A stretch of 64,000 bases of DNA from VYFG01 sp022827325 (GTDB lineage: Bacteria; Pseudomonadota; Gammaproteobacteria; Arenicellales; Poriferihabitantaceae), in the NCBI GenBank assembly GCA_022827325.1, contig JAJDTE010000007.1, positions 23,084 through 87,083 on the forward strand. The letters run 5' to 3'. Below are positions 1 to 8,484 of this stretch, one piece after another; the stretch's first letter is position 1, and every line of letters begins with the position of its first letter. Both the position numbers and the translations under genes were made by a program. Below the pieces are notes generated by a model. It ran no database searches. It saw only the letters and a program-made list of their open reading frames with translations, and was not told the DNA's origin.

Positions 1-765
1 CGTGGCCGCCTCGATGGCATGACCGAATGTGTGCCCGAGGTTGAGCAGTGCGCGCTGGCCCGATTCCCGTTCATCCCGCTCCACCACGGCCGCCTTGTTC
101 GCACAGGAAACGGACACCACGTGGGACACCGCCCCGGAATCCAATGCCAGCACCGAGTCCATGTGGTCCTCAAGCCAGGAAAAAAACCCGGCATCGCCGA
201 TCAGGGCGTACTTGATTACCTCCGCAACGCCGGCGGACAGTTCCCGGGACGGCAGGGTGGCCAATGTCGACGTGTCGATCACCACCCGGCGCGGCTGGTG
301 GAATGCGCCGATCAGGTTCTTGCCCGACGGATGGTTCACACCCGTCTTTCCGCCGACAGAGGAATCGACCTGCGACAGCAGGGTGGTCGGCACCTGGATG
401 AAGGGTACGCCCCGCTGGTAGGATGCCGCGGCGAAGCCGGCCAGATCCCCGACAACCCCGCCCCCAAGGGCAACCACGGTGACCGTCCGGTCGCAGGGGA
501 CCGCCAGCATGGCGTCGAGAATATCCGAGAACGTCGACAGCGACTTGGCGGTTTCGCCGTCCGGCAGCACCAGCTGGTGCACTTCCCGGCCGGACAGGGT
601 TTCCCGCAACCGGTCCAGGTACAGCGGGGCGACCACGTCGTTGGTGATGATGAACACCTGGCGGCCCCCGATCCAGGCATCGAACTCCTCCGGCCGGTCG
701 ATCAGCCCGGAGCCGATGCGGATATCGTAGCTGCGCGTCCCAAGGCCGACCGGTACCGTGGTCAT
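1..765 (-). CDS. aroB: 3-dehydroquinate synthase, C-terminal end outside the window
   Basis: Second step of the shikimate pathway: DAHP to 3-dehydroquinate, NAD+ and Zn2+/Co2+ dependent, cytosolic. Translating the minus strand from ATG 765 gives an open frame of 255 codons running off base 1, so about 100 residues are missing. Visible family motifs are the nucleotide-binding stretch VVALGGGVVGDLAGFAAA, the substrate-binding GGKTGVNHPSGKNLIGAF, and the metal-site region with K/E residues (AEVIKYALI) and HTFGHAIE. The start overlaps the aroK stop as ATGA, so the two are translationally coupled. Identification is firm; only the 3' end is unseen. Confidence 0.97.
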   Translation of the reverse strand, partial: MTTVPVGLGTRSYDIRIGSGLIDRPEEFDAWIGGRQVFIITNDVVAPLYLDRLRETLSGREVHQLVLPDGETAKSLSTFSDILDAMLAVPCDRTVTVVALGGGVVGDLAGFAAASYQRGVPFIQVPTTLLSQVDSSVGGKTGVNHPSGKNLIGAFHQPRRVVIDTSTLATLPSRELSAGVAEVIKYALIGDAGFFSWLEDHMDSVLALDSGAVSHVVSVSCANKAAVVERDERESGQRALLNLGHTFGHAIEAAT

Positions 766-1289
766 GACGCCGCCGCCGGCCTGCCCGCCAGGCATGCCTG
801 GATCCGGCGCGCCGTCCTGTTTGCGGAATCCGAGGAAACGGATACCCGGAAGTCGGCGGCTTCCCGGTAGAGGGGATCGCGTTCGAGCTTGATTGCCTCC
901 ATCCTTGCCTTCGGATCCTCCACCTGGAGCAGCGGCCGGTTGCGGCAGTTCCTGAGCCGCAGCCAGAGCGCATCCAGGGGAATGTCCAGGTAGACGACCT
1001 GCCCTGATTCACGCATCAGCGCCCGGTTCTCCGGACGGATCACGATGCCGCCGCCCGTGGATACCACCGCCTCGCCATCCTGGCAGATTTCTCCCAGGAG
1101 GCGGGACTCGCGGTCACGGAAGCCTTCCTCGCCCTCCACTTCGAAAATATGGGATATGGTGACGCCGGTGCGCCGGATCAGTTCCCCGTCGATATCGATG
1201 AATTCCCGGCCGAGCAGACCGGCCAGCTTCCTGCCCACCGTGGTCTTGCCCGACCCCATGAGGCCAATCAGGAAAATGTGATTACTCAA
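762..1289 (-). CDS. aroK: Shikimate kinase
   Basis: Phosphorylates shikimate with ATP, fifth step of aromatic amino acid synthesis. The 175-aa protein has the P-loop GLMGSGKTTVGRKLA near residue 9, the shikimate-binding DIDGELIRR with the D-x-D pair at about residues 32-34, the STGGGIVIR loop near 77, and the LID arginine region NRPLL near 117. Length matches E. coli AroK. The chosen start is TTG at 1289, giving MSNHIFLIGLMG; no ATG lies near. It overlaps aroB by 4 nt. In many gammaproteobacteria pilMNOPQ precedes this pair; here the upstream neighbour is the iol operon. Confidence 0.97.
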   Translation of the reverse strand: MSNHIFLIGLMGSGKTTVGRKLAGLLGREFIDIDGELIRRTGVTISHIFEVEGEEGFRDRESRLLGEICQDGEAVVSTGGGIVIRPENRALMRESGQVVYLDIPLDALWLRLRNCRNRPLLQVEDPKARMEAIKLERDPLYREAADFRVSVSSDSANRTARRIQACLAGRPAAAS

Positions 1290-1516
1290 AACTTGTCAGT
1301 GCCGTCGCTGAAGCAAGGAGCGGCGTCGTCCGGTGGCCGATGATGGCCTATTGTACCGACTTACACCCGGATGAATGATGATGGTCATTGAACAAATGCG
1401 CAAGGTTATCCGGCAGGAACCGATATCTGTCGACACCTGCAGGCTGGTTTGGCAGGTTTCTCAGGGACCGGGCGGGCTTGCTGACCGATCAAACCACCCT
1501 GACGACCGTGGCACGG

Positions 1517-2533
1517 TCAGGAAGTCCCATCGACGTCGCTGACGGCGACCATGCGGCCGGTGGCGAGGGACTCTGTCGCCGCATCCGCCACCGCGAGGGC
1601 GGCCAGGCCGTCCCGACCATCCGGATAGTCGACCTGCTCCCCCCTGACGACAGCACAGAACGTCTCGATTTCGTGGCGGTAGGCGTCCGCATAGCGTTCC
1701 ATGAAGAAGTTGCCGAGCGGATCGGTCAAGAAGCCATCCCGGCCGGCCAGTTCAACCGTCGTCGCCACGGGATTTCCGGCCGACACCATGCCGCCGGAAC
1801 CGTGAACCTCGATCCGCTGGTCGTAACCGTAGCAGGCACGGCGCGAGTTCGACACCAGGGCGAGCCGGCCGCCGGACGACCGCAACATGACGGTCGCGGT
1901 ATCGACATCGCCGGCGTCGCCGATGGCCGGGTCGATGGCTGCCGTGCCCATGGCGGCAACTTCCACGATCTCCTCGCCGATCAGGAACCGCAGCATGTCG
2001 AAATCATGGATCGCCATGTCCCGGAAAAGTCCGCCGGACCGTTCGATGTAGGAAAGCGGCGGCGGTGCCGGGTCCCGGGACGTGATCTGGACGAGCTCGA
2101 CGTCTCCGATCCGGCCACCGTCGATTGCCTCGCGCAGCCGCCTGAATGACGGATCGAACCGGCGGTTGAAGCCGATCATCAACGGCACCTCTCTGCGAAC
2201 CGCCTCGGAGACGCAGCGCCGCGCCACCTGCATGTCCAGTGCGATGGGTTTTTCGCAGAAAATGACCTTGCCCGCATTGGCGGCCTGCCCGATCTGCGCG
2301 GCATGGAATTCGGTCGGCGTGGCGATCAGCACTCCCTGCACGGCGGGGTCGGCCAGCAATTCATCCACGGAAACCGCCCGGGCGCCCGATTCCCCGGCAA
2401 CCGACACGGCAGCCGCCTCATCGGAATCGGCGACGGCGACAAGCTCCGCATCCGGAATTTGCGTGACTGAGCCGGCGTGAATCCGTCCGATCCGGCCAGC
2501 CCCGACAAGACCGAGGCGGACTGGGGCGCTCAT
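1517..2533 (-). CDS. iolG: Inositol 2-dehydrogenase
   Basis: Oxidises myo-inositol to 2-keto-myo-inositol (scyllo-inosose) with NAD+. The 338-aa protein has an N-terminal Rossmann motif GLVGAGRIGRIHA (residues about 8-20), the EKPIALD motif with the catalytic lysine near residue 96, and the GFNRRFDPSF segment typical of the GFO/IDH/MocA family. Its ATG overlaps the iolB stop by 4 nt, and it is the last gene of iolCDEBG. A small inverted repeat (GACCGTG/CACGGTC, 1504-1518) covers its stop codon. Other MocA-family specificities are possible by sequence alone, but the operon settles the assignment. Confidence 0.93.
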   Translation of the reverse strand: MSAPVRLGLVGAGRIGRIHAGSVTQIPDAELVAVADSDEAAAVSVAGESGARAVSVDELLADPAVQGVLIATPTEFHAAQIGQAANAGKVIFCEKPIALDMQVARRCVSEAVRREVPLMIGFNRRFDPSFRRLREAIDGGRIGDVELVQITSRDPAPPPLSYIERSGGLFRDMAIHDFDMLRFLIGEEIVEVAAMGTAAIDPAIGDAGDVDTATVMLRSSGGRLALVSNSRRACYGYDQRIEVHGSGGMVSAGNPVATTVELAGRDGFLTDPLGNFFMERYADAYRHEIETFCAVVRGEQVDYPDGRDGLAALAVADAATESLATGRMVAVSDVDGTS

Positions 2534-3342
2534 GACTCCGCGTCGCGCTGGAAGATCCAGTCATGGCTGGGATGGTTCCTGAACCGCCACTTGCGTTCGG
2601 GCCCCGCCATCACGTTGAGGTAATACATCTCGTAGCCGTAGGGGACGCCGCAGGGATGGTGCCCGCGCGGCACCAGAACGGTGTCGCCGTCGCTGACCGT
2701 CATCGTCTCGTCCAGTTCGCCGTCTTCCGTGAAAACCCTCTGGAACCCGAAACCCTGGGGCGGATCGATGCGGTGATAGTAGGTCTCTTCCAGGTAGGTC
2801 ATGCCCTCGCCCTCATCCGCGTCATGCCGATGGGGCGGATAGCTCGACCAGTGCCCCTGGGGAGTGAATACCTCGGTGACCAGCAGGTGGTCGGCGATGT
2901 CGGCGTCGTCCATCGCGATGGGGTGGATATAGCGGGTATTCGTGCCCTTGCCGCGCTTGATGAGGGGGATGCCGGACGGGTCGATGGCCGCCGCCGCATG
3001 CCCGCCGAAACCGGGGGCCGAACAGACGGCAATGGTACAGTCGGTGACGGCGCGGGCGGACCAGGATGTTCCGTTCGGCACATAGACGGCATGGGGCCGG
3101 GTGCGCTCGAAGACGCTCATGCGTTCCCCCCTGACGCCAAAATCCACCTCCGGGGTCGACAGCTCCGCCCTGCCCTCGATCATGACGAGGATGACTTCAC
3201 GGTCGCCCGTCGCCTCTCCCGCCGCCCCACCCGCCCGGAGTGCATGGACGGCGAACCCGACATAACGCCACCCGGCGTTCTCTGGGGTGACATCGATAAT
3301 CTTGCCTGTTGCGCCGCTTGGTTTTCGCAGAAGACTGCTCAC
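2530..3342 (-). CDS. iolB: 5-deoxy-glucuronate isomerase
   Basis: Isomerises 5-deoxy-D-glucuronate to 2-deoxy-5-keto-D-gluconate in inositol catabolism. A 270-aa bicupin protein. The second cupin shows the metal-site pattern PPHRHD (about residues 165-170), then an E in EETYYHR and a late H in the VPRGHHP segment, as expected for KduI/IolB. Overlaps iolE by ATGA upstream and iolG by ATGA downstream. Full length for the family. Confidence 0.95.
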   Translation of the reverse strand: MSSLLRKPSGATGKIIDVTPENAGWRYVGFAVHALRAGGAAGEATGDREVILVMIEGRAELSTPEVDFGVRGERMSVFERTRPHAVYVPNGTSWSARAVTDCTIAVCSAPGFGGHAAAAIDPSGIPLIKRGKGTNTRYIHPIAMDDADIADHLLVTEVFTPQGHWSSYPPHRHDADEGEGMTYLEETYYHRIDPPQGFGFQRVFTEDGELDETMTVSDGDTVLVPRGHHPCGVPYGYEMYYLNVMAGPERKWRFRNHPSHDWIFQRDAES

Positions 3343-4247
3343 TTTGCACCTCCCCGGTCGAGACCGACTTCACGCGCGGTGGCGCGAAGTGTCTTCAGGG
3401 CCAAAGACTGATAGTGGAACGGATCCCTTACGGCGGGGTCCTGCTCCGCTTCCGATACGAGCCAGCCCGAATAGCCTTGTCTGGCGGCCGCACGCAGTAC
3501 CGCACCGAAATCCACGGAACCGTTTTCGTCTCCCGGAACGGTGAACACGCCGGATCGCACGGCCTGCAGAAACGAATGGTCGCGAGCGCGGGCCTGACGC
3601 AGTATCCCCGGGCGGACGTTCTTGGCGTGAATATGGGCAATCCGGTCCATATGCCGCTCGGCCAGCGCGGCCGGGCCGGCCCCGGCAAATGCCGCATGGC
3701 CCGTGTCCAGAAGCAGATGGGTGTGCGGGCCGGCATGCATCATGAATGACGCGATATCCTCTTCGGTTTCCACGACGGTACCCATGTGGTGATGATAGGC
3801 GAGACGGACGCCGTGGTTCGAGCAGTACCTGGCGATCTCTTCGACACGGGCGCAGAAATCCGGCCACTCAGAAGACGCAAGGACAGGCCTTGAAGACAGC
3901 GGCGCATCGATTTCGGTGTGCACGGCCCCGGTGGTTTCACAGACGATGCACACCGGACTGCCGAATGCCTGCAGCACCTCAAGATGTGGTTTCATGGCAT
4001 TCCGTTCTTCCTCGACGGACCGTTCGAGAAGCCGCAGGGAATGCCAGCCGGAAATGTAGGCCAGTCCGTGCGGGGCAAGGGCGGCCCGCAGATCGTCTAT
4101 GTCCGCAGGAAACTTGTGGCCTTTCTCGATGCCGTCGAAGCCGATGCGGCGGGCATCTTCCAGACACCGCTCCAGCGGTATATCACCGCCGAGGCTATGG
4201 TCGTCGTCGCTGGACCACGCGATGGGACTGGTTCCATAGCGGATCAT
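3339..4247 (-). CDS. iolE: 2-keto-myo-inositol dehydratase (inosose dehydratase)
   Basis: Dehydrates 2-keto-myo-inositol to the trihydroxycyclohexane-dione. Xylose-isomerase-like TIM barrel of 302 aa. The segments GIEKGHKFP, GWHS, AYHHHMGTVVE, LLLDTGHAAFAG, HIHAKNVRP and GWLVSEAEQDPA carry the expected E/H/D metal-site residues. The open frame extends 29 codons further upstream, but ATG 4247 has a good GGAAGAAG ribosome-binding site and overlaps the iolD stop by 4 nt, so the shorter start is preferred. Confidence 0.94.
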   Translation of the reverse strand: MIRYGTSPIAWSSDDDHSLGGDIPLERCLEDARRIGFDGIEKGHKFPADIDDLRAALAPHGLAYISGWHSLRLLERSVEEERNAMKPHLEVLQAFGSPVCIVCETTGAVHTEIDAPLSSRPVLASSEWPDFCARVEEIARYCSNHGVRLAYHHHMGTVVETEEDIASFMMHAGPHTHLLLDTGHAAFAGAGPAALAERHMDRIAHIHAKNVRPGILRQARARDHSFLQAVRSGVFTVPGDENGSVDFGAVLRAAARQGYSGWLVSEAEQDPAVRDPFHYQSLALKTLRATAREVGLDRGGAK

Positions 4248-6064
4248 CGGCGCTTCTTCCTGGCGGACTCGTAATCTCTGCGGGCCGAGACGACCTCGGG
4301 CCGGTCCGAAACCTCGGGGATGGCGACATCCCACCAGTGCCCCCCGGCCTCGGTGCCGATTGCCGGATCGGTGTCGATCACGATGACCGAGGACCGGTCC
4401 GCCGACTTGGCCCGGGCCATGGCGGACTCAAGCTCGGCGATATTCTCCACGTGGGTTGCAAGGGCCCCCATCGAGGCGGCATGGGCGGCGAAGCGGATGG
4501 CCGACGGGGTCTGGTGCCTGGCTGTATCGAGCAGATTGTTGAAACTGCTTCCTCCCGCCGCACGCTGCAGCCGGTCGATGCATCCGAAGCCGCGATTGTC
4601 GAGCACGACGACGATGATCTTCAGGCCGAGCATGACGCTGGTTGCCAGTTCGGAGTTCATCATCATGTAGGAGCCGTCACCCACAACCACGACGACTTCG
4701 GCATCCGGGTGCGCCATCTTGACCCCAAGACCGCCGGCAATCTCGTAGCCCATGCAGGAGTAGCCGTATTCGAGGTGGTAATCGCCTTGCCGGGCGGAAC
4801 GCCACAGCTTGTGCAACTCTCCGGGAAGGCCGCCGGCCGCGCACACCACGATTCCGTTCCGCCCGACGGTGCGCTGCACGGCGCCGATCACCTGGGCGTC
4901 CGAAGGCGCCGCATCGTTTTCCAGAGCCCGGGTGGCTGCATCCACGGTGCCGTCCCAATCGGACTTCAGCGCACCATCGGGAAGCTCAAAGGCGTGTTCG
5001 CCGAGCGCTGCACCGAGTTCCTCCAGTATGGCGCGCGCATCGCCGACAACGGCGATGGCGTTTCCCTTGACCGCGTCGTAAGGGGCCGCGTTGATTGTTA
5101 CCAGCTTTACTTCAGGATTGCCGAAGAGGCTCCAGGATCCGGTGGTGAAATCCTGCAGACGGGTTCCCACCGCCAGTACCAGGTCCGCATTCCGGGCAAT
5201 AGCGTTGGCGGCTTCCGATCCGCTAACACCGACACCGCCCAGGTTGCAGGGGTGGGACCATGGAAGCGCGGACTTCCCGGCCTGGGTTTCGGCAACCGGG
5301 ATGCGGTGACGCTCGGCAAACGCCGTCAGCGTCCCGCATGCCCCCGAATAATGGACACCCCCGCCCGCCACGATCAGCGGGGCCCTGGCCGTGCGCAGGG
5401 CAGCCGCGGCGCGCGCAAGCTCCCGGGGGTCAGGACGTTGCCGGCGCATGGACCAGGTTCGGGGGCGGAAAAACGCTTCCGGATAGTCATAGGCCTCGGT
5501 TTGCACGTCCTGGCAAAGTGCGAGCGTGACGGGGCCGCAGTCGGCAGGGTCCACAAGAGTGGCCATGGCCCGGGGCAGGGCCGCGAGAATCTGCTCGGGC
5601 CGCGCGATGCGATCGAAATAGCGGCTGACCGGGCGGAAACAGTCGTTGGCGCTGACGGTTCCGTCCTGGAAATACTCGATCTGCTGCAGGACCGGGTCCG
5701 GCAGCCGGTTGGCGAACACATCGCCCGGCAGCAACAGCACCGGCAGCCGGTTCACATGCGCCAGTGCCGCCGCCGACACCATGTTGGTCGCGCCGGGCCC
5801 GATGGATGAGGTCACGGCCATCAGGCGCTTGCGGTTGCATGCCTTGGCGTAGGCAATGGCCGCATGGGCCATGCCCTGTTCGTTGTGGCCGCGCCAGGTC
5901 GGGAGGGCGTCGCCGACCTGCTCGAGCGCCTCGCCCAGCCCCGCCACGTTGCCGTGCCCGAAAATTGCCCAGACCCCGGCGACCAGGTTCTCGCCGTCCT
6001 CGTTCAGTTGCGCGCCGAGATAGCGGACGAGGGCCTGGGCCGCGGTCAACCGTATGGTATTCAT
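4244..6064 (-). CDS. iolD: 3D-(3,5/4)-trihydroxycyclohexane-1,2-dione hydrolase
   Basis: ThDP-dependent ring-opening enzyme of inositol breakdown producing 5-deoxy-glucuronate. The 606-aa protein has the acetolactate-synthase-like three-domain layout: N-terminal PYR domain with GHNEQGMAHAA (catalytic Glu), a central domain, and a C-terminal PP domain with the ThDP/Mg motif GDGSYMMMNSE followed by DNRGFG. Overlaps iolC (ATGA at 6061-6064) and iolE. Confidence 0.95.
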   Translation of the reverse strand: MNTIRLTAAQALVRYLGAQLNEDGENLVAGVWAIFGHGNVAGLGEALEQVGDALPTWRGHNEQGMAHAAIAYAKACNRKRLMAVTSSIGPGATNMVSAAALAHVNRLPVLLLPGDVFANRLPDPVLQQIEYFQDGTVSANDCFRPVSRYFDRIARPEQILAALPRAMATLVDPADCGPVTLALCQDVQTEAYDYPEAFFRPRTWSMRRQRPDPRELARAAAALRTARAPLIVAGGGVHYSGACGTLTAFAERHRIPVAETQAGKSALPWSHPCNLGGVGVSGSEAANAIARNADLVLAVGTRLQDFTTGSWSLFGNPEVKLVTINAAPYDAVKGNAIAVVGDARAILEELGAALGEHAFELPDGALKSDWDGTVDAATRALENDAAPSDAQVIGAVQRTVGRNGIVVCAAGGLPGELHKLWRSARQGDYHLEYGYSCMGYEIAGGLGVKMAHPDAEVVVVVGDGSYMMMNSELATSVMLGLKIIVVVLDNRGFGCIDRLQRAAGGSSFNNLLDTARHQTPSAIRFAAHAASMGALATHVENIAELESAMARAKSADRSSVIVIDTDPAIGTEAGGHWWDVAIPEVSDRPEVVSARRDYESARKKRR

Positions 6065-7977
6065 GGCATTTCTCCCCCCTTTCCCGTACGCGCCTCATCC
6101 CAGATCCCGCACAGTCTCGCGAAATTGTCGGCCATGAGCGTCACGGCCTGCCCGTCATCCAGCTCATCCGACATCCAGCCCCGTGCAGCATCCCCGAAGA
6201 TGGTGCGTCCCACGGCAAATCCCCTGACCAGTTCGAACCGGGCGGCGGCGGCGAAGCTTGCCTCAAGTTCGGCAAGGGGCGCATCCAGTCCGAGGACCAG
6301 AATGCCGCGACAATGCGGATCGTTTTCGGTGATGGCGTTGCAGGTCGACCGCCAGGCATTGTCGGTCGCCATCGGCTCCAGCTTCCACCAGTCCGGAAAG
6401 ACGCCGATGGCATAGAACCGGCGGACGATCCGGGCCGTCGTCCGGTCGTCGACCGGCCCGTATTTCGACGGGATCACCTCCAGCAGGAAATCCAGCCCGT
6501 TGGCGCGAGCGGCTTCCGCCAGCCGCCGGACGGTCGATTCCTGGCTTACGCGAAAGTCCTCCGGATCATCCGGATGGTAAAGGCACAGCACCTTGACCGC
6601 ATGCTCCGTCGGCCACTCCGCCAAAGCCGAGCCGAAGTCATTGCCAATCTCGAGTTCCAGCGGGCGTGTTCCCGGCTTTTCCACGGGGCGGCCGATCCAC
6701 AGGCCGCTTCCGGTCGCCCTGAACAGTGCATCGCGCCCGTACCGCCCGTCGCACAGGACGCCATATCCGTCACGGCCGTCGGCGACGCGTAACGCCGCGT
6801 CCAGGCACAAACCCTTGAAGACGCCGATGCGGTCCGGTCCGGCCCCGCGCTTGCCGGCGATATGCTCAAGCTGGGTTCGGTGGTCGAACGCGAATGCACG
6901 CATGTCGGACCAGGCGGCCGTCCTGTTCGTCGCCCAGTGGATCTGCTCCAGGCGCCGGTCGTGTCGCAACGCGGGCGTTGCCGGGCCGTTTTCCAGAAAG
7001 TGTCGCAACTCGATTTCGCTCGGATAGGACGGTGTGCAGCCGTGGCGGGACACTGCAAGCGCCCCACAGGCGTTGGCGATGCGCAGGGATTCAGGCCAAT
7101 CTTCTCCCGACAGCCAGCCCTTCAGCAACCCCGCCATGAACCCGTCCCCGGCCCCCAGGGTGTTGAAGACCTCGACCCGGAAGGCCTCCTGGTTGATTCC
7201 ATCGTCGAGATTTTCCGGGATCGGACCGTCGAACGCCGTAGCGCCAGCCGCCCCCCGTTTGCAGACCAGGGTTGCCCCGGTCACCTCGCGGACCCTGGCC
7301 AGGGCCTTCCTGGTGTCAGTAGAGCCGCCGGCAATGTGGAATTCCTCCTCGGTACCGACGATCACATCGAAACGCCGCAACACCCCCTGGAGCTTTTTCG
7401 AGACGGTCTTGGATTCGATGTAGCGGACATCGCCGTCGCCATGCCCCGACAGGCCCCAAAGGTTCGGTCGGTAGTCGAGATCAAGGACGGTGCTGGCACC
7501 GGACGCCTTCCCCAGATCAACGGCGTACAGGGTCGCGGCCTCGGTCCTTGGGTGGGACAGGTGCGTGCCCGAAGCAAGGATGCACCGGGCCTCGGCGATG
7601 AAATCGGGGTCGATATCCTCCGGCGACAGCGCCATGTCCGCGCAGTCCTGCCGGTAGAAGATCAACGGGAACCGTTCCTGGTCCCGGATACCGAGCAGCA
7701 CCAGCGCCGTCAGGCGCTCGGGGTCTGTGACGACCCCCCGCACATCGACCCCTTCGGCCTTGAGCTGTTCGCGTATGAAGCGGCCCATGTGCTCGTTGCC
7801 GACGCGGGTGATTACGGCGGATCTGAGGCCGAGCCGGGCTGCCCCGGCAGCCGCGTTGGTGGGCGAACCGCCGATGTATTTCCAGAAGGTCCGCATGTCT
7901 TCGAGGCGGCCGCCCGTCTGGCCGCCATAGAGGTCGACGGACGATCGGCCGATGGAAATGACGTCAAGAGAATGCAT
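6061..7977 (-). CDS. iolC: Fused 5-dehydro-2-deoxygluconokinase (IolC) and DUF2090 aldolase-like domain
   Basis: First gene of the iol operon, 638 aa. Residues about 1-325 are a PfkB-family sugar kinase: N-terminal IGRSSVDLYG and GGSPTNAA, C-terminal anion-hole and catalytic motif NTLGAGDGFMAGLL. This half phosphorylates 2-deoxy-5-keto-gluconate. Residues about 335-630 are a DUF2090 domain, a TIM-barrel family fused to IolC in many proteobacteria and thought to act as the following aldolase; no separate iolJ is present here. No iolA, transporter or iolR lies in the window, so the end of the pathway must be encoded elsewhere. Confidence 0.93.
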   Translation of the reverse strand: MHSLDVISIGRSSVDLYGGQTGGRLEDMRTFWKYIGGSPTNAAAGAARLGLRSAVITRVGNEHMGRFIREQLKAEGVDVRGVVTDPERLTALVLLGIRDQERFPLIFYRQDCADMALSPEDIDPDFIAEARCILASGTHLSHPRTEAATLYAVDLGKASGASTVLDLDYRPNLWGLSGHGDGDVRYIESKTVSKKLQGVLRRFDVIVGTEEEFHIAGGSTDTRKALARVREVTGATLVCKRGAAGATAFDGPIPENLDDGINQEAFRVEVFNTLGAGDGFMAGLLKGWLSGEDWPESLRIANACGALAVSRHGCTPSYPSEIELRHFLENGPATPALRHDRRLEQIHWATNRTAAWSDMRAFAFDHRTQLEHIAGKRGAGPDRIGVFKGLCLDAALRVADGRDGYGVLCDGRYGRDALFRATGSGLWIGRPVEKPGTRPLELEIGNDFGSALAEWPTEHAVKVLCLYHPDDPEDFRVSQESTVRRLAEAARANGLDFLLEVIPSKYGPVDDRTTARIVRRFYAIGVFPDWWKLEPMATDNAWRSTCNAITENDPHCRGILVLGLDAPLAELEASFAAAARFELVRGFAVGRTIFGDAARGWMSDELDDGQAVTLMADNFARLCGIWDEARTGKGGEMP

Positions 7978-8484
7978 CAGCCATGGTCGGCGAGTGGTTC
8001 GTGGGGCCCGGCCGGTTTCTGTCTGCCCGCCGTCCCGTCAGGCATGTTGTCCGCCTGGATTGGTTCATCCCGGGGCTTTCGGGCGCCTTTCCCGGCCGGG
8101 CAGACAGAGGCATACACTCGGGGCGGTAACGTGGCAGGCATCAGTAGTGGCAGACGCCATGTTGTTCCCTGACCCGGACATCCGGCCGATACATGCAAGG
8201 ATACCCCAAGGCTGATTCACACCGAAATTGGCCCGTTGCGTATAGAACATGCCTTTCCGGCAAAATTGCGGGGCGACTGTTTGCGATCCCCCGGCATTCC
8301 CCCCACCAGTGTACCGGGTGCCTGGAAGAATCTGCGGGGTCGATTCAATACATCTGCCGTTTGCGACATTCAAACTCGATTTGCCGTGTATCTGAACGCC
8401 GGCACGGGATTGAGGCGATATAATATACCGGTCCACCCGACGTACAAACCCATCCTGAATGCGAAGGAAGCCCCCCGCCGGTCC
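7978..8484. other. Divergent intergenic region between iolC and mrcA
   Basis: About 500 bases without a convincing gene. It must hold the promoters of the iol operon (leftward) and of mrcA (rightward). I could not identify a clear sigma-70 promoter or a regulator operator by eye. Open frames upstream of the mrcA start lack family similarity and are not called. Confidence 0.5.

Noticed and set aside
3746..5809. 687-codon plus-strand frame over iolE/iolD
   Set aside because: Shadow of iolD and iolE, whose motifs are unambiguous.
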